Source: Lachnospiraceae bacterium (GTDB taxonomy: Bacteria; Bacillota; Clostridia; Lachnospirales; Lachnospiraceae). From it: a stretch of DNA of 64,000 bases. Under the pieces are notes generated by a model. The model did no database searches, had not been told where the DNA came from, and was given only the letters and a program-made list of their open reading frames with translations. Shown here piece after piece: positions 32,049 to 40,628 of this stretch (positions are counted from its first letter, which is position 1; every line of letters starts with the position of its first letter). Where the stretch lies: contig CAJTCV010000016.1 of NCBI GenBank assembly GCA_910574805.1, forward strand, positions 32,688 to 96,687, written 5' to 3'. The translations under genes and the position numbers were made by a program.

Positions 32049-33530
32049 ATGATGGAACAGACAAAATTAGCCAAAGCAAGAGATTATGAGACCGCCTTCG
32101 GCGCTCAGATCCCGCCCGAAGAGCGTCCGCTCTTCCATGTTACCCCCACCGTCGGCTGGTTAAACGACCCCAACGGATTTTCCGTTTATCAGGGGGAATA
32201 TCATCTATTTTATCAATATCATCCTTATGATATCCACTGGGGCCCCATGCACTGGGGGCATATGAAAAGCCGTGATCTGATCCGGTGGGAACGCCTTCCT
32301 GCCGCCCTTGCCCCGGATATGGAATATGATCAAAACGGTGTATTTTCCGGAAGCGCGGCGGAACTGCCGGACGGACGTCAGCTTCTTATGTACACTGGTG
32401 TACAGGGCACAGACAATACTCCGGCGTGTCGCCAGACCCAGTGCCTGGCTGTGGGAAATGGCGTTGATTACGAGAAATATGAACAGAATCCGGTCCTCAC
32501 CGCCGACGCCATCCCGGAGCCCTGTTATGCAAAAGATTTCCGCGACCCGAAGATCTGGCATGACCCGGAAGAGAACTGCTTTTTCGCTGTGGCCGGCATC
32601 CGGATGCAGGACGAAAGCGGAGCTGTCGCGCTCTTTTCCAGTAAGGACGGCTTCCACTGGAATTATGTCAGCATCCTGGACCGCAGCCGGAACCAGTACG
32701 GGCGCATGTGGGAATGCCCTGATTTCTTCGAGCTGGACGGAAAAGCCATTTTGATCGTATCTCCTCAGGAAATGCGGGCGCAGGGCCTCACATTTCACAA
32801 TGGAAATGATGTCATCTGTCTGATGGGAAACTATGACCGTGCAGAACACCAGTTCACCAGAGAATCCGTCAGTGCTGTGGACTACGGCCTTGATTTCTAT
32901 GCCCCCCAGACACTGAAGACTTCCGACGGACGCCGGGTGATGATCGGGTGGATGCAGTCCTGGGAAAACAGTCACCTGTGCCGGGACAATGCCAGATGGC
33001 AGGGCATGTTTACCGTGCCGAGAGAACTTTCTCTGAAAGAAGGGTGTCTGATCCAGAAGCCTGTAAAAGAACTGGAAAACTACCGCAGAAATCCAGTGAT
33101 CTGCAGGGATGTTCCCCTTGCACCGGATATTCGGCTGCCCGGAATATCCGGACGGATCCTGGATCTCACCATTGATGTCCGGCCGGAGCACGAGACGTCT
33201 CTGGAGAGCTTTACCATCCATTTTGCACAGGACGAATCCCATGGGACGGTCCTTCATTACGATGTGCAAAAAGGCACCGTGTGCCTGGACCGCACAGATT
33301 CCGGATTCCGGTACAATATCGTGAACCGGCGCGAGGCTCCGGTGAGAGACCAGGGCGGAAAGATCCGCTTCCGGATCCTCCTGGATCGCTTTTCCGCGGA
33401 GATTTTTATCAATGACGGCGAACAGGCTATATCCGCCTGCATCTACACCCCTCAGGAAGCGGACGGGATCTCCTTTGAGGCCAGGGGAACCGGACGGTTT
33501 GATGCAGAAAAATACGAGCTTGTCTTATAA
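32049..33530 (+). CDS. GH32 beta-fructosidase / sucrose-6-phosphate hydrolase family
   Basis: 493 residues from the ATG 7 nt after GAGG; an upstream in-frame ATG lacks such a site. Five-bladed propeller with nucleophile Asp40 in WLNDPNG, transition-state stabiliser in FRDPKIW and acid/base Glu in WECPDFF, then a C-terminal beta-sandwich. No signal peptide, so intracellular. With ABC rather than PTS uptake the sugar arrives unphosphorylated, so hydrolysis of sucrose or short fructo-oligosaccharides is more likely than of sucrose-6-P. Last gene of the locus. Confidence 0.93.
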   Translation: MMEQTKLAKARDYETAFGAQIPPEERPLFHVTPTVGWLNDPNGFSVYQGEYHLFYQYHPYDIHWGPMHWGHMKSRDLIRWERLPAALAPDMEYDQNGVFSGSAAELPDGRQLLMYTGVQGTDNTPACRQTQCLAVGNGVDYEKYEQNPVLTADAIPEPCYAKDFRDPKIWHDPEENCFFAVAGIRMQDESGAVALFSSKDGFHWNYVSILDRSRNQYGRMWECPDFFELDGKAILIVSPQEMRAQGLTFHNGNDVICLMGNYDRAEHQFTRESVSAVDYGLDFYAPQTLKTSDGRRVMIGWMQSWENSHLCRDNARWQGMFTVPRELSLKEGCLIQKPVKELENYRRNPVICRDVPLAPDIRLPGISGRILDLTIDVRPEHETSLESFTIHFAQDESHGTVLHYDVQKGTVCLDRTDSGFRYNIVNRREAPVRDQGGKIRFRILLDRFSAEIFINDGEQAISACIYTPQEADGISFEARGTGRFDAEKYELVL

Positions 33531-33536
33531 GTCCCT

Positions 33537-33572
33537 GGGAAACACGGATTCACAGCCGGTGTTTCCCTGCCT
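33537..33572 (+). terminator. hairpin after GH32 gene
   Basis: Perfect 9-bp stem GGGAAACAC/GTGTTTCCC with a 13-nt loop, seven bases past the stop. The following TGCCTTTAC is only weakly U-rich. Confidence 0.55.
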
Positions 33573-33576
33573 TTAC

Positions 33577-33720
33577 ATGGCAAAGAGGCTGGAATCTGTT
33601 ACCGTAATCAGCCATGACTGCGGTTTAGGGAACAGCAGTTATTTGGGAAAAGTTTTTCGGGAATATGCACATTGTTCACCCACCGAATATCGGAGAAAAT
33701 GGCAGAATTGTGATAGATAA
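33577..33720 (+). pseudogene. AraC-family C-terminal remnant
   Basis: 48 codons read VTVISHDCGLGNSSYLGKVF, then SPTEYRRKW, the second helix-turn-helix of an AraC regulator. The cupin and first helix are missing. Probably the stump of a regulator that stood after the sucrose operon, truncated by deletion. Homology is clear from the motif order although the piece is short. Confidence 0.7.
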
Positions 33721-34165
33721 GGGCAGAAATGAACTATTTTCCCATGCTCTTTTACATTATAATGATACCTGTAAAGCAAATCCGCTGTTTACAGGAGGTG
33801 AATGCAAAGTGGTAGAACTGAACATCAATGGGGAAGAAAAGATACAGGACGGTTTGTGGCGGCAGTATTTCCAAAACAAAAACTGCCTGCTGATTGGTCT
33901 GTAACTATTTCATCATAAAGGGGCTGGACAGTTACTCTGCCGGCCCCGCTTTTTTGGAAGGAGTTAAAACATGGAACTAAACATTCAGACCGCAGAACCG
34001 GCATTATAAAGAAGCGTCAGAATCCAGTCCGGGGGCATGGGCAGACCATTCCCGGTATGTAGCCCAAGCCTGTAAAACAATGCGCCACACTGTAACGATT
34101 TATCTTCTGAATATGCTTTGCTTCTGGGCGTTGTGGAAAACAGTTTTCGTTAAGGGAGGGATCTT
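33721..34165 (+). other. gap with small frames and a terminator
   Basis: No convincing gene. AGGAGG at 33793-33798 precedes two overlapping short frames (about 31 and 38 codons), and GGAAGGAG near 33957 precedes a 12-codon frame MELNIQTAEPAL. The two starts resemble each other (VELNING / MELNIQT), as if fragments of one repeated small gene. Composition is like that of mobile DNA. Confidence 0.35.
33920..33956 (+). terminator. intrinsic terminator
   Basis: Perfect 8-bp stem GGGGCTGG/CCGGCCCC with a 12-nt loop, followed by GCTTTTTTGG. It ends whatever transcript the preceding small frames belonged to. Confidence 0.8.
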
Positions 34166-34609
34166 ATGTATTACGAAGCAGGTGATTTTTTGGAAACTGC
34201 GGACAACGATACCTTAAAGCGGATTGCCCGTATAAGGGAATTAACAAGAGAATATTATTTTTCTGATTATGAAATAGGAATTGTCACATCAAAGACAAGG
34301 GAAGAATTTGCACATGATTTTTGCCGGTTTGAAATCAGCCACTATTTTAAAACCATCATATGTGCAGACGATACGCAGGAACATAAACCTAATGCCGTAC
34401 CGCTTCTGAAATACGTGGAATTATCAAAAACAGACCACAGGAAAGTGCTCTATATCGGAAACAGCAAATATGACAGTAAATGTGCGGAAAATGCAGGAAT
34501 TGATTTTGCTTTGGCAGTATGGGGCAGTCATAACAAGCATATAAGGGCAGATTATTTTTTAGAAAAACATGCCGGCTTATTATCTGCTATAATAAGGGGG
34601 CCGGCATAA
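34166..34609 (+). CDS. short HAD-superfamily hydrolase lacking motif I
   Basis: 147 residues with its own ribosome-binding site AAGGGAGGG. HAD motifs II (GIVTSKTREEF), III (Lys of EHKPNAVPLL) and IV-like (LYIGNSKYDSKCAENAG) are visible, but the nucleophile motif DxDxT is absent. In motif IV the first acidic residue is Asn (GNSKYD). Most HAD phosphatases are 200 or more residues, so this is an N-terminally truncated form, probably inactive as a phosphatase. Whether it is translated usefully is unknown. Confidence 0.6.
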   Translation: MYYEAGDFLETADNDTLKRIARIRELTREYYFSDYEIGIVTSKTREEFAHDFCRFEISHYFKTIICADDTQEHKPNAVPLLKYVELSKTDHRKVLYIGNSKYDSKCAENAGIDFALAVWGSHNKHIRADYFLEKHAGLLSAIIRGPA

Positions 34610-34624
34610 ATCCGACACCCCCTT
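34594..34624. terminator. convergent hairpin between HAD and HIRAN genes
   Basis: Stem AAGGGGG/CCCCCTT with a 17-nt loop overlaps the HAD stop codon and faces the convergent HIRAN gene. Followed by TTAATCATTTT on the plus strand; both directions are moderately U-rich. Confidence 0.5.
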
Positions 34625-34670
34625 AATCATTTTATCCTGAACACTTTTTCATTCTGTTACTCTTCATAAA

Positions 34671-35360
34671 TTATTGAACATTCATAATTACCTTGATACA
34701 TTCGTTACAGTTTTTGTCCTTCTCTACATTGTAAATATGACATGTAATCTTCCTTCCGGCCTGCATAAGTTCAGAGACTCCCTGGGCATAATATCCTGGA
34801 ATGTATCCCAGCACCTTTTTCGATACATCCAACAGCTGTACAGCATAAGGATCATATGAATTATCAGGTTCCCTCTTTAATAATACTTCATCTCCTCTGG
34901 TAACTTTCACAGCATCCTCGCATGCGTTCCCTCCGCAACCAAGGTAATGGCGCACTCCTGCCATAAAAAAAATCCGCGTCACGCTTCCGTCTGTATCCAG
35001 AATCGGATCTATAAATTCAAGACTGTCGATGGGGAGTCTGGCGCCGCTTCTTTTCAGCAGCATATATTCATCATACTCATTCAGCCCATATTTCTGCAGA
35101 ATCTCCTTCATATCTCTTCTTTTTTTATCCGGCAGGCGACTGGCGAAGACGGAAAATAATTTTTCATCTTTATATACATGGTCCAGTTCCTGGAAGCAGA
35201 GCAACAGTTTAAATCCATCCGCAATTGCATCTTTTACCTCTTTGCAATACTGGAATTCATACTGTCCATTTCTGGTCAGCTGACCGACAATATACTGTTT
35301 TCTGGATTTCTCTGATTTCCAGATCAGATAAAGAAAATCTTTTCCATTTTTTACTGACAT
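34671..35360 (-). CDS. HIRAN-domain protein with HipA-N-like region
   Basis: 229 residues starting at MSVKNGKDF, 1 nt after the kinase gene's stop. Residues about 8-110 resemble the HipA N-terminal subdomain ('YIVGQLTRNGQYEFQY', 'LFSVFASRLPDKKRRD'). Residues about 135-220 are a HIRAN domain (FFMAGVRHYLG, LKREPDNSYDPYAVQLLD, LGYIPGYYAQG), a fold linked to DNA-end or stalled-fork recognition. Together with the kinase it looks like a HipA protein divided into two chains with HIRAN added. Its role as regulator or target of the kinase is inferred. Confidence 0.8.
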   Translation of the reverse strand: MSVKNGKDFLYLIWKSEKSRKQYIVGQLTRNGQYEFQYCKEVKDAIADGFKLLLCFQELDHVYKDEKLFSVFASRLPDKKRRDMKEILQKYGLNEYDEYMLLKRSGARLPIDSLEFIDPILDTDGSVTRIFFMAGVRHYLGCGGNACEDAVKVTRGDEVLLKREPDNSYDPYAVQLLDVSKKVLGYIPGYYAQGVSELMQAGRKITCHIYNVEKDKNCNECIKVIMNVQ

Positions 35361-35361
35361 A

Positions 35362-36243
35362 TTATTCCTCTCTCTTTGTCCCATAAACCTCTTTCATCAA
35401 CTCTATTTTCTCCAGAAGATATTTTTTAATCAAGGTTATTTTTTTATCTGTAAGCACTTCTGCATATTTGTATAATATATTATCCAAAGATGATTCTGTT
35501 ACTGTCAATTCTATCTTGTTCACAGTTTCTATTGTCTGACTGTAATAATTTTGCCGAAGATATTTAAGCACATCCAGATGCGTTGGCTGTTTTTCGTCTG
35601 AAACAGAAATCCGAATCAATGATCTTGACTTTGTATCAATCAGTGATCTCCACAGACGCATATCTTTTCCCAGATATTGATCAATTTTATCCTCTTTCAC
35701 GTAGGCGCACAGAGATGAACTGTTATCATATAAAGGACTTAACTCGAATCCTTTTTCTAATGGTATCAATGCCCAGTTACTTTGATGTCTGTCCGTATTT
35801 CCGATCAGAAAATCAAAAATGAGAATTTTCAGGAAGTTGTAAAACAGACCAAAAGGATCCAATACCTTTTTTATCATTTCGATCGAATATTTATCCCCTG
35901 TAATGGTGTCCTTCAATTTCTCTACATCAAAACCCTGATATCTGGAACTGATGCAATAGATCCCCTCTATCAATATCTGGTCGGTATGATCTACAATATT
36001 ATAACTCATAGACCCTTCACGTTCATGGTATATTCCAATCTCAAATTTTGCGCATGGAATTTCCAATAATTCAGCTAAATCACATGCTATACACTCCGAT
36101 ACATGATCTGTTGTCGTTTCATCTTTTTTAAATTTAAATAAACCTGTCTGATCTGTATCCGGATTTATCAGCCACAATTTCTCACTCCGGCCGCTTCCTT
36201 CTGATGCACCTTCAAATTTCATCCAAAAAGAAAAGTCCTTCAT
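35362..36243 (-). CDS. HipA-like Ser/Thr kinase (short, CtkA-like)
   Basis: 293 residues from the ATG 7 nt after GAGAGG; upstream in-frame codons are probably untranslated. Lacks the HipA N-terminal subdomain. ATP-binding region near LFKFKKDE (Lys38/40), catalytic loop GNTDRHQSNW with Asp151, His153 and Asn156, and metal-binding Asp173 in LYDNSSSL. All key residues for a HipA-type kinase are present, so it is probably active. No HipB-like antitoxin is adjacent; the HIRAN/HipA-N gene follows directly. Clearly A+T-rich compared with neighbours, suggesting transfer. Toxin or defence function is inferred. Confidence 0.85.
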   Translation of the reverse strand: MKDFSFWMKFEGASEGSGRSEKLWLINPDTDQTGLFKFKKDETTTDHVSECIACDLAELLEIPCAKFEIGIYHEREGSMSYNIVDHTDQILIEGIYCISSRYQGFDVEKLKDTITGDKYSIEMIKKVLDPFGLFYNFLKILIFDFLIGNTDRHQSNWALIPLEKGFELSPLYDNSSSLCAYVKEDKIDQYLGKDMRLWRSLIDTKSRSLIRISVSDEKQPTHLDVLKYLRQNYYSQTIETVNKIELTVTESSLDNILYKYAEVLTDKKITLIKKYLLEKIELMKEVYGTKREE

Positions 36244-36345
36244 GCATGTTCCTCTCCCGAAAAACTCTTTTTTATTCCTCCACTTCTTATGCGACACATT
36301 GATTATACTATAGATTCATCCTCATGTCACCCTCCTGCAATAAAA

Positions 36346-37215
36346 TCAAAAGCGCTCCGACAGAAAAAGCCCCGCCACCGCCAGCATCGTTCCCGCCGCC
36401 GAAGTCCATGTAACCGGTTCTTTAAGCACCAGCACGGAGGTAATGACCGTGATCACCGGGACCATATAAATGTATACGCTGGTCCGTACGGCTCCCAGCA
36501 CTTTTACCGCCACATTCCAGGTCACAAAGCAGAGCGCCGATGCGCCAAGCCCCAGGTAGAGCACATTCAGCAGATTTGCCGGATGCGCGAACCGTTCCAG
36601 CCGTACATCGAACCGAAACAGCGTGGGGAACATACAGATAACCCCATAGAAAAAGGTCCTGCGGGTAGTGAGGATGACCGGATGGCCAAGGCTGCTGATC
36701 CTTCTTGTCAGCAGGGAATAGCAGGCCCATACAAATGCCGCCAGGAGCGCCAGCAGATCGCCCATGGGATTCAGCTGAAGCCTGGACCCGTTGAAGCTGA
36801 TCAGGACCACACCGGCCATGGCCACCCCGAAGCCGATGAAAAAACCGGCCTGAAGCTTCTCCCCGGACCGGCCGAAGAGGTGGGACAGGATGGCGGTGAA
36901 AAAAGGCGCCACGGATATGATAACCCCCACATTGGACGCCATGGTATAAGTCAGCGCAATGTTTTCCAGCAGATAATACAGATAGATTCCGCACAGCCCC
37001 GCTACCGCAAACAAAAGCTCCTGTCTTGGGTCTTCCAGCTCAAGCCGCCGGGGGCAGACCAGAAGCAGCGCCGCAAATCCCAGTGCAAAGCGGAAGAACA
37101 GGATCTCCTCCGGCTGAAAATCCGCCAGCAGAACTTTAGTGGAGATAAAGGTCGTTCCCCAGATGATGACTGTAAAAAGCGCCGCCTGATGACCGGCTGA
37201 TCTTTTGTTTTTCAT
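36346..37215 (-). CDS. EamA/DMT-family transporter
   Basis: 289 residues, ten membrane helices in two EamA repeats (VIIWGTTFISTKVLL at the start of the first; ALLAAFVWACYSLLTRR at the start of the second). Family members export amino acids, metabolites or drugs; the substrate cannot be read from sequence. Single gene, higher G+C than the adjacent HipA-like pair, marking the boundary of the A+T-rich island. Confidence 0.9.
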   Translation of the reverse strand: MKNKRSAGHQAALFTVIIWGTTFISTKVLLADFQPEEILFFRFALGFAALLLVCPRRLELEDPRQELLFAVAGLCGIYLYYLLENIALTYTMASNVGVIISVAPFFTAILSHLFGRSGEKLQAGFFIGFGVAMAGVVLISFNGSRLQLNPMGDLLALLAAFVWACYSLLTRRISSLGHPVILTTRRTFFYGVICMFPTLFRFDVRLERFAHPANLLNVLYLGLGASALCFVTWNVAVKVLGAVRTSVYIYMVPVITVITSVLVLKEPVTWTSAAGTMLAVAGLFLSERF

Positions 37216-37321
37216 GCTGCATTCCTTCCTTATTTCGATTTCGTATCCTGTCTGATGACATTTTACTATTCTACCTCATTCTGCAGATTCTGTCTTGTAA
37301 AATATTTCCATCATACAAAAA

Positions 37322-37365
37322 TATTTAAAAGCAGCATCTCCGTCAGAAGCAGAAGTGCTGCCTTT
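37322..37365 (-). terminator. possible terminator after GNAT pseudogene
   Basis: A 6-bp stem GCAGCA/TGCTGC with a 19-nt loop is followed on the minus strand by TTTTAAATATTTTTG. It lies 20-60 nt beyond the broken GNAT gene. Confidence 0.45.
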
Positions 37366-37383
37366 TCCAAATCCATATATGGG

Positions 37384-37917
37384 TCAGTGCATTAAGTACT
37401 GTATTGCGGAAATTCCATCACAGGGCTGCCATGATACACCCATTCCCTTCCGTCCAGCACATGAGGGCAGAGCTCTTTCACCATTATGGCCGCCGGATAC
37501 CGCCCGTCTTCGGTGCTGATCTGGTGTTTTCTGCAGCTCTGGAACCCGCGCCCTGCATAATTGGCCGGGCTTCCAAAAGATAACGATCATGTCATACCCC
37601 TAACCCATTCTCTGATATTCCGGCAGAATACAGACCGGCCCAAAGGTGAGGATCTCTTTTTCCGTGCCGGCTTCGTCCACCAGTCTGGCTTTGGTATACA
37701 TAATATTTCCAATCACCTGACCGTCCCGCTCCAGGACAAAATCCAGCTTCGGTATAAAATTCTCGTGCCCGCGCATATGGTGCACCAGATAATGCTCGGC
37801 GCATCCTGGAATATACAGGTTATAAAAAGCTTTCCTCATGATCTTTTCCACGATTCGGTAATCTTCTTCTTTTTCGTTTCTGATCTCAATCAATGCGGAA
37901 CTCCTTTCTGTTTTCAT
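37384..37917 (-). pseudogene. GNAT acetyltransferase, broken
   Basis: The first 105 codons (MKTERSSALIEIRNEKEEDY ... GPVCILPEYQRMG) hit a stop exactly where the acetyl-CoA loop (RxxGxG/A) should continue. The rest is readable in other frames: GYDMIVIFW, then PANYAGRGFQSCRKH and PAAIMVKELCPHVLDGREW. Thus about 15 codons after the CoA loop are missing, plus at least one further frameshift. The family is YhbS-like N-acetyltransferase. Non-functional by sequence unless these are errors. Confidence 0.8.
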
Positions 37918-37923
37918 CCTTTG

Positions 37924-39516
37924 TTACACCACCGCTTCGATCAGCACCTTATCCCCGACCCGAATTTCCCAGACCCCTGCCCGCTTATTTTTGTTAAAAT
38001 TAAAGCTCAGCATATAGCCTTTTGTTTTCTGATAGTCGTCCAGATATTGTATAAGCTGCTGTTCTCCGCGCCTGTTGTATTCGGAGCCATGCCATATTTT
38101 CATCTCGATGATATACTGTTCTCCATGGTAATCTACGATCACATCTGTTCTGCGCAGGTCTCTGGTCTGGGCTTCAACGTAATAATTTCCGACTCCATTG
38201 ATAATCGGACGAAGATAAAGGAGAAACAGACGGCGTCCCATATCTTCCACAAAAGTTTCGTCAAAGCCTCCATACAGTTCCTGAAAATGCTCTGCAAATT
38301 TTTCCAGAATGCGCCGCATGTTCAGACGTCCGTCTATGACAAACTGATTCCTGTCCCGTTGAGAAGCCTTATAAATTTCCATTTCCTCCATATCCGATGC
38401 AGACAGATAGTAATTATACAGCCGCGTCTCAAAGATACGGTTTGCAACTTTAACCTTTCCATTTTGATTTTTGATAAATCCCAGCATAGTCGCCACATCC
38501 AATGCCGGCTCGTCTGCATTATATGCCATATCCGCTCCCGTGAACAGCAATGTCTTCAGTATGGTATTCAGCTTCTGATCATCCTGAAGCTTTCCCATCA
38601 GCGAATCAAACAACGTATTTTTCTCTGTCAGGATCATGCGCTCTGCTTCCAGAAAGCCTTCTCTGGTCCATGCCGCCCCTTCCCCGCCCTTCACTTCTTC
38701 ATCCATCAGTTTACAGAAAGCCGATACCAGATACGGGTATCCGGAAGTATCCTCATAGATCAGTCCGGCAATCTCTGCTGTGTCCATACCTGTATCATGA
38801 TCCCTTTCATACTCCTTCAGCATCCCCTGAATATCCTCTTTGGTAAAACTCAGATTTACTTTAAATACAGCCGCGATGTTCCAGGGACTGTTCTGTCTGT
38901 GTTCTTCTTCCTGACGGATTTTTCTTTTCAGATTTCTTACATCATATACACCTGCCAGTATGACCGATTGAAAAGTGACTGTGCCTATCGCTTCCCTTTC
39001 CAGATAGTAATTCCGAAGCTGTGCAAGAAAATCCAGAAATACCTGATTATTGGAAGCACTGTCAGCCTCGTCAATCATCAGAACGACCGGCTTTGACACG
39101 CTTTCACAGAACTGCAGCAGCATCCGGAACAGCCGGCGCAGATCGAACGACTTATCACCGGATTCTTCTACAGCGCCAAGTTTACAAAGCACGGAACTGC
39201 TTTTCTCTTCCTCCCGCCCGGAAAAACCCGCGCTTCTGGAAAAGCAGGCGGCAAATGCCAGTGAAAACGTATTTTCATCCTTGTAAGAAGCACTTCCAAG
39301 CGACTGAAAATCCAGCCGAACCACCCGATAATCATCTGCAAGCATTCCCGCAAGCGCATTCAACGTCGTCGTCTTCCCATACTGTCTTGCACGATTGATG
39401 GTAAAATATGCTCCTTCTTCGATCAATACCCTGATCTCTTCCAGCCGACTTTTTATGTCAACCATATAATGTTTTTCCGGAATACAGAGTCCTGTAATAT
39501 TAAATCGCCTTTTCAT
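37924..39516 (-). CDS. AAA-ATPase-like protein with PD-(D/E)XK nuclease end (DUF1703 type)
   Basis: 530 residues. N-terminal AAA-ATPase-like domain with KHYMVDI, Walker A RARQYGKTTTLNAL and Walker B PVVLMIDEADSAS; C-terminal PD-(D/E)XK-type segment TDVIVDYHGEQYIIEMKIW followed by RRGEQQLIQYLDDY. Such proteins are multi-copy in gut Clostridia and Bacteroides, and their function is not established; defence or mobile-element association has been suggested. Appears intact, unlike the two fragments of the same wider family at 46.7-47.7 kb. Confidence 0.85.
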   Translation of the reverse strand: MKRRFNITGLCIPEKHYMVDIKSRLEEIRVLIEEGAYFTINRARQYGKTTTLNALAGMLADDYRVVRLDFQSLGSASYKDENTFSLAFAACFSRSAGFSGREEEKSSSVLCKLGAVEESGDKSFDLRRLFRMLLQFCESVSKPVVLMIDEADSASNNQVFLDFLAQLRNYYLEREAIGTVTFQSVILAGVYDVRNLKRKIRQEEEHRQNSPWNIAAVFKVNLSFTKEDIQGMLKEYERDHDTGMDTAEIAGLIYEDTSGYPYLVSAFCKLMDEEVKGGEGAAWTREGFLEAERMILTEKNTLFDSLMGKLQDDQKLNTILKTLLFTGADMAYNADEPALDVATMLGFIKNQNGKVKVANRIFETRLYNYYLSASDMEEMEIYKASQRDRNQFVIDGRLNMRRILEKFAEHFQELYGGFDETFVEDMGRRLFLLYLRPIINGVGNYYVEAQTRDLRRTDVIVDYHGEQYIIEMKIWHGSEYNRRGEQQLIQYLDDYQKTKGYMLSFNFNKNKRAGVWEIRVGDKVLIEAVV

Positions 39517-39568
39517 CCCCCATTCCTCCTGCTCTCAGTTCCACTGCCTGACACTACTTTTTATCTTA

Positions 39569-40489
39569 CTACACATCGCCCGTTTCTGACAAGACCGCGC
39601 AGGCTGATCCCTGCCGATACCCAAGCGGCGATACCCCGTATTTCTCCTTAAATAGTTTCCCGAAATAACTGGAACTCCCGAACCCGCAGGAGCTCCCGAT
39701 CTCAGAAACCGACAGACTGGTTTCCTTCAGAAGATCCGCCGCCTGGATCAAACGGTACTCATTGATGTACTCCATGGGTTTCTTTCCGGTGTAGCGGCGG
39801 AAGGAACGGAAACATTCACTGCGGCTTATGTGCGCATGCTCCGTCAAATCCCGGATGGCAACAGGCTCCGCATAATGCTCCTGTATATAAGAAATCATCT
39901 GTTTCACCACATTCCCGTGGCGCCGCCCTGTCTCCCCCATAACAAAGTCGTGATTCTCCCCGGAAAGGTACTCCAGTGTGTCAAGCCACAGTCTGCTGAT
40001 CAGGCTTAAGCACCGAAGCTCGTAACCTGCTTCCTCATCCCGCAGTCCGCAGAGCTCCACAAGCGTCCGTTCCATAGTTCTGCCGACGGGACTGTCCGCC
40101 TTCACACAAAAGCCCTGAAGCGGCATCTTCAGGACCGGCTGGAAATATTTCTGGAATACGCCCCCGCCGGGAAACAAAGACGGCGGAAACACCACGCCCA
40201 CCATCAACGTATTTTCTCCGGGATCCACCTGTCTTGCCATGTGAAGGACATTGGCGTTCACAAAGACACTGTCTCCCTTTTCCATTCTCAGGCATGTCTC
40301 GCCGGTATAAAAATCCAGCCGCCCCTCCACCATGGTCCCGAATTCAAAAGAGTTATGCCAGTGGCAGTTCATGGTATGGTCCAGAAAAGTACTGTAATCA
40401 TCCGTACAAATCTCAATGGGAAAAGAAAGATCCTTATACTCAATCAGCTCCCGCAGATGTTCATCTGTCTTAATCGTTCTGACCTGCAT
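39569..40489 (-). CDS. AraC-family regulator
   Basis: 306 residues. N-terminal cupin (MNCHWHNSFEFGTMVEGRLDFYTG, KGDSVFVNANVLHMAR), C-terminal double helix-turn-helix (VAIRDLTEHAHISRSECFRSFRRYTGKKPMEYINEYR and VSEIGSSCGFGSSSYFGKLFKEKYGVSP). Divergent from the MATE gene, with tandem direct repeats in the shared promoter region, so it probably activates that exporter in response to a small molecule. The ligand is unknown. Confidence 0.9.
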   Translation of the reverse strand: MQVRTIKTDEHLRELIEYKDLSFPIEICTDDYSTFLDHTMNCHWHNSFEFGTMVEGRLDFYTGETCLRMEKGDSVFVNANVLHMARQVDPGENTLMVGVVFPPSLFPGGGVFQKYFQPVLKMPLQGFCVKADSPVGRTMERTLVELCGLRDEEAGYELRCLSLISRLWLDTLEYLSGENHDFVMGETGRRHGNVVKQMISYIQEHYAEPVAIRDLTEHAHISRSECFRSFRRYTGKKPMEYINEYRLIQAADLLKETSLSVSEIGSSCGFGSSSYFGKLFKEKYGVSPLGYRQGSACAVLSETGDV

Positions 40490-40509
40490 AACATCCCACT
40501 CCTTTTGAT

Positions 40510-40542
40510 ACTATTTTTATAAAAAACAGGACTATTTTTATA
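40510..40542. promoter_or_regulatory. AraC-type direct-repeat operator
   Basis: ACTATTTTTATA occurs twice, 21 bp apart (two helical turns), between the divergent AraC and MATE genes. AraC-family proteins commonly bind such tandem half-sites. The bases after it (TATTATGATTATATC) may hold the MATE promoter. Confidence 0.6.
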
Positions 40543-40628
40543 TACAAATCGCATTTTTGATATTATGATTATATCATTTCAATGGGAAATGTCAAACGGC
40601 CGACGACACCCGGATGAGGAGGTAAATA

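Noticed and set aside
33531-39516. Prophage or integrative element across the accessory stretch
   Set aside because: No integrase, structural phage genes or paired attachment sites are visible; the region looks like a mosaic of separate small acquisitions and decayed genes.
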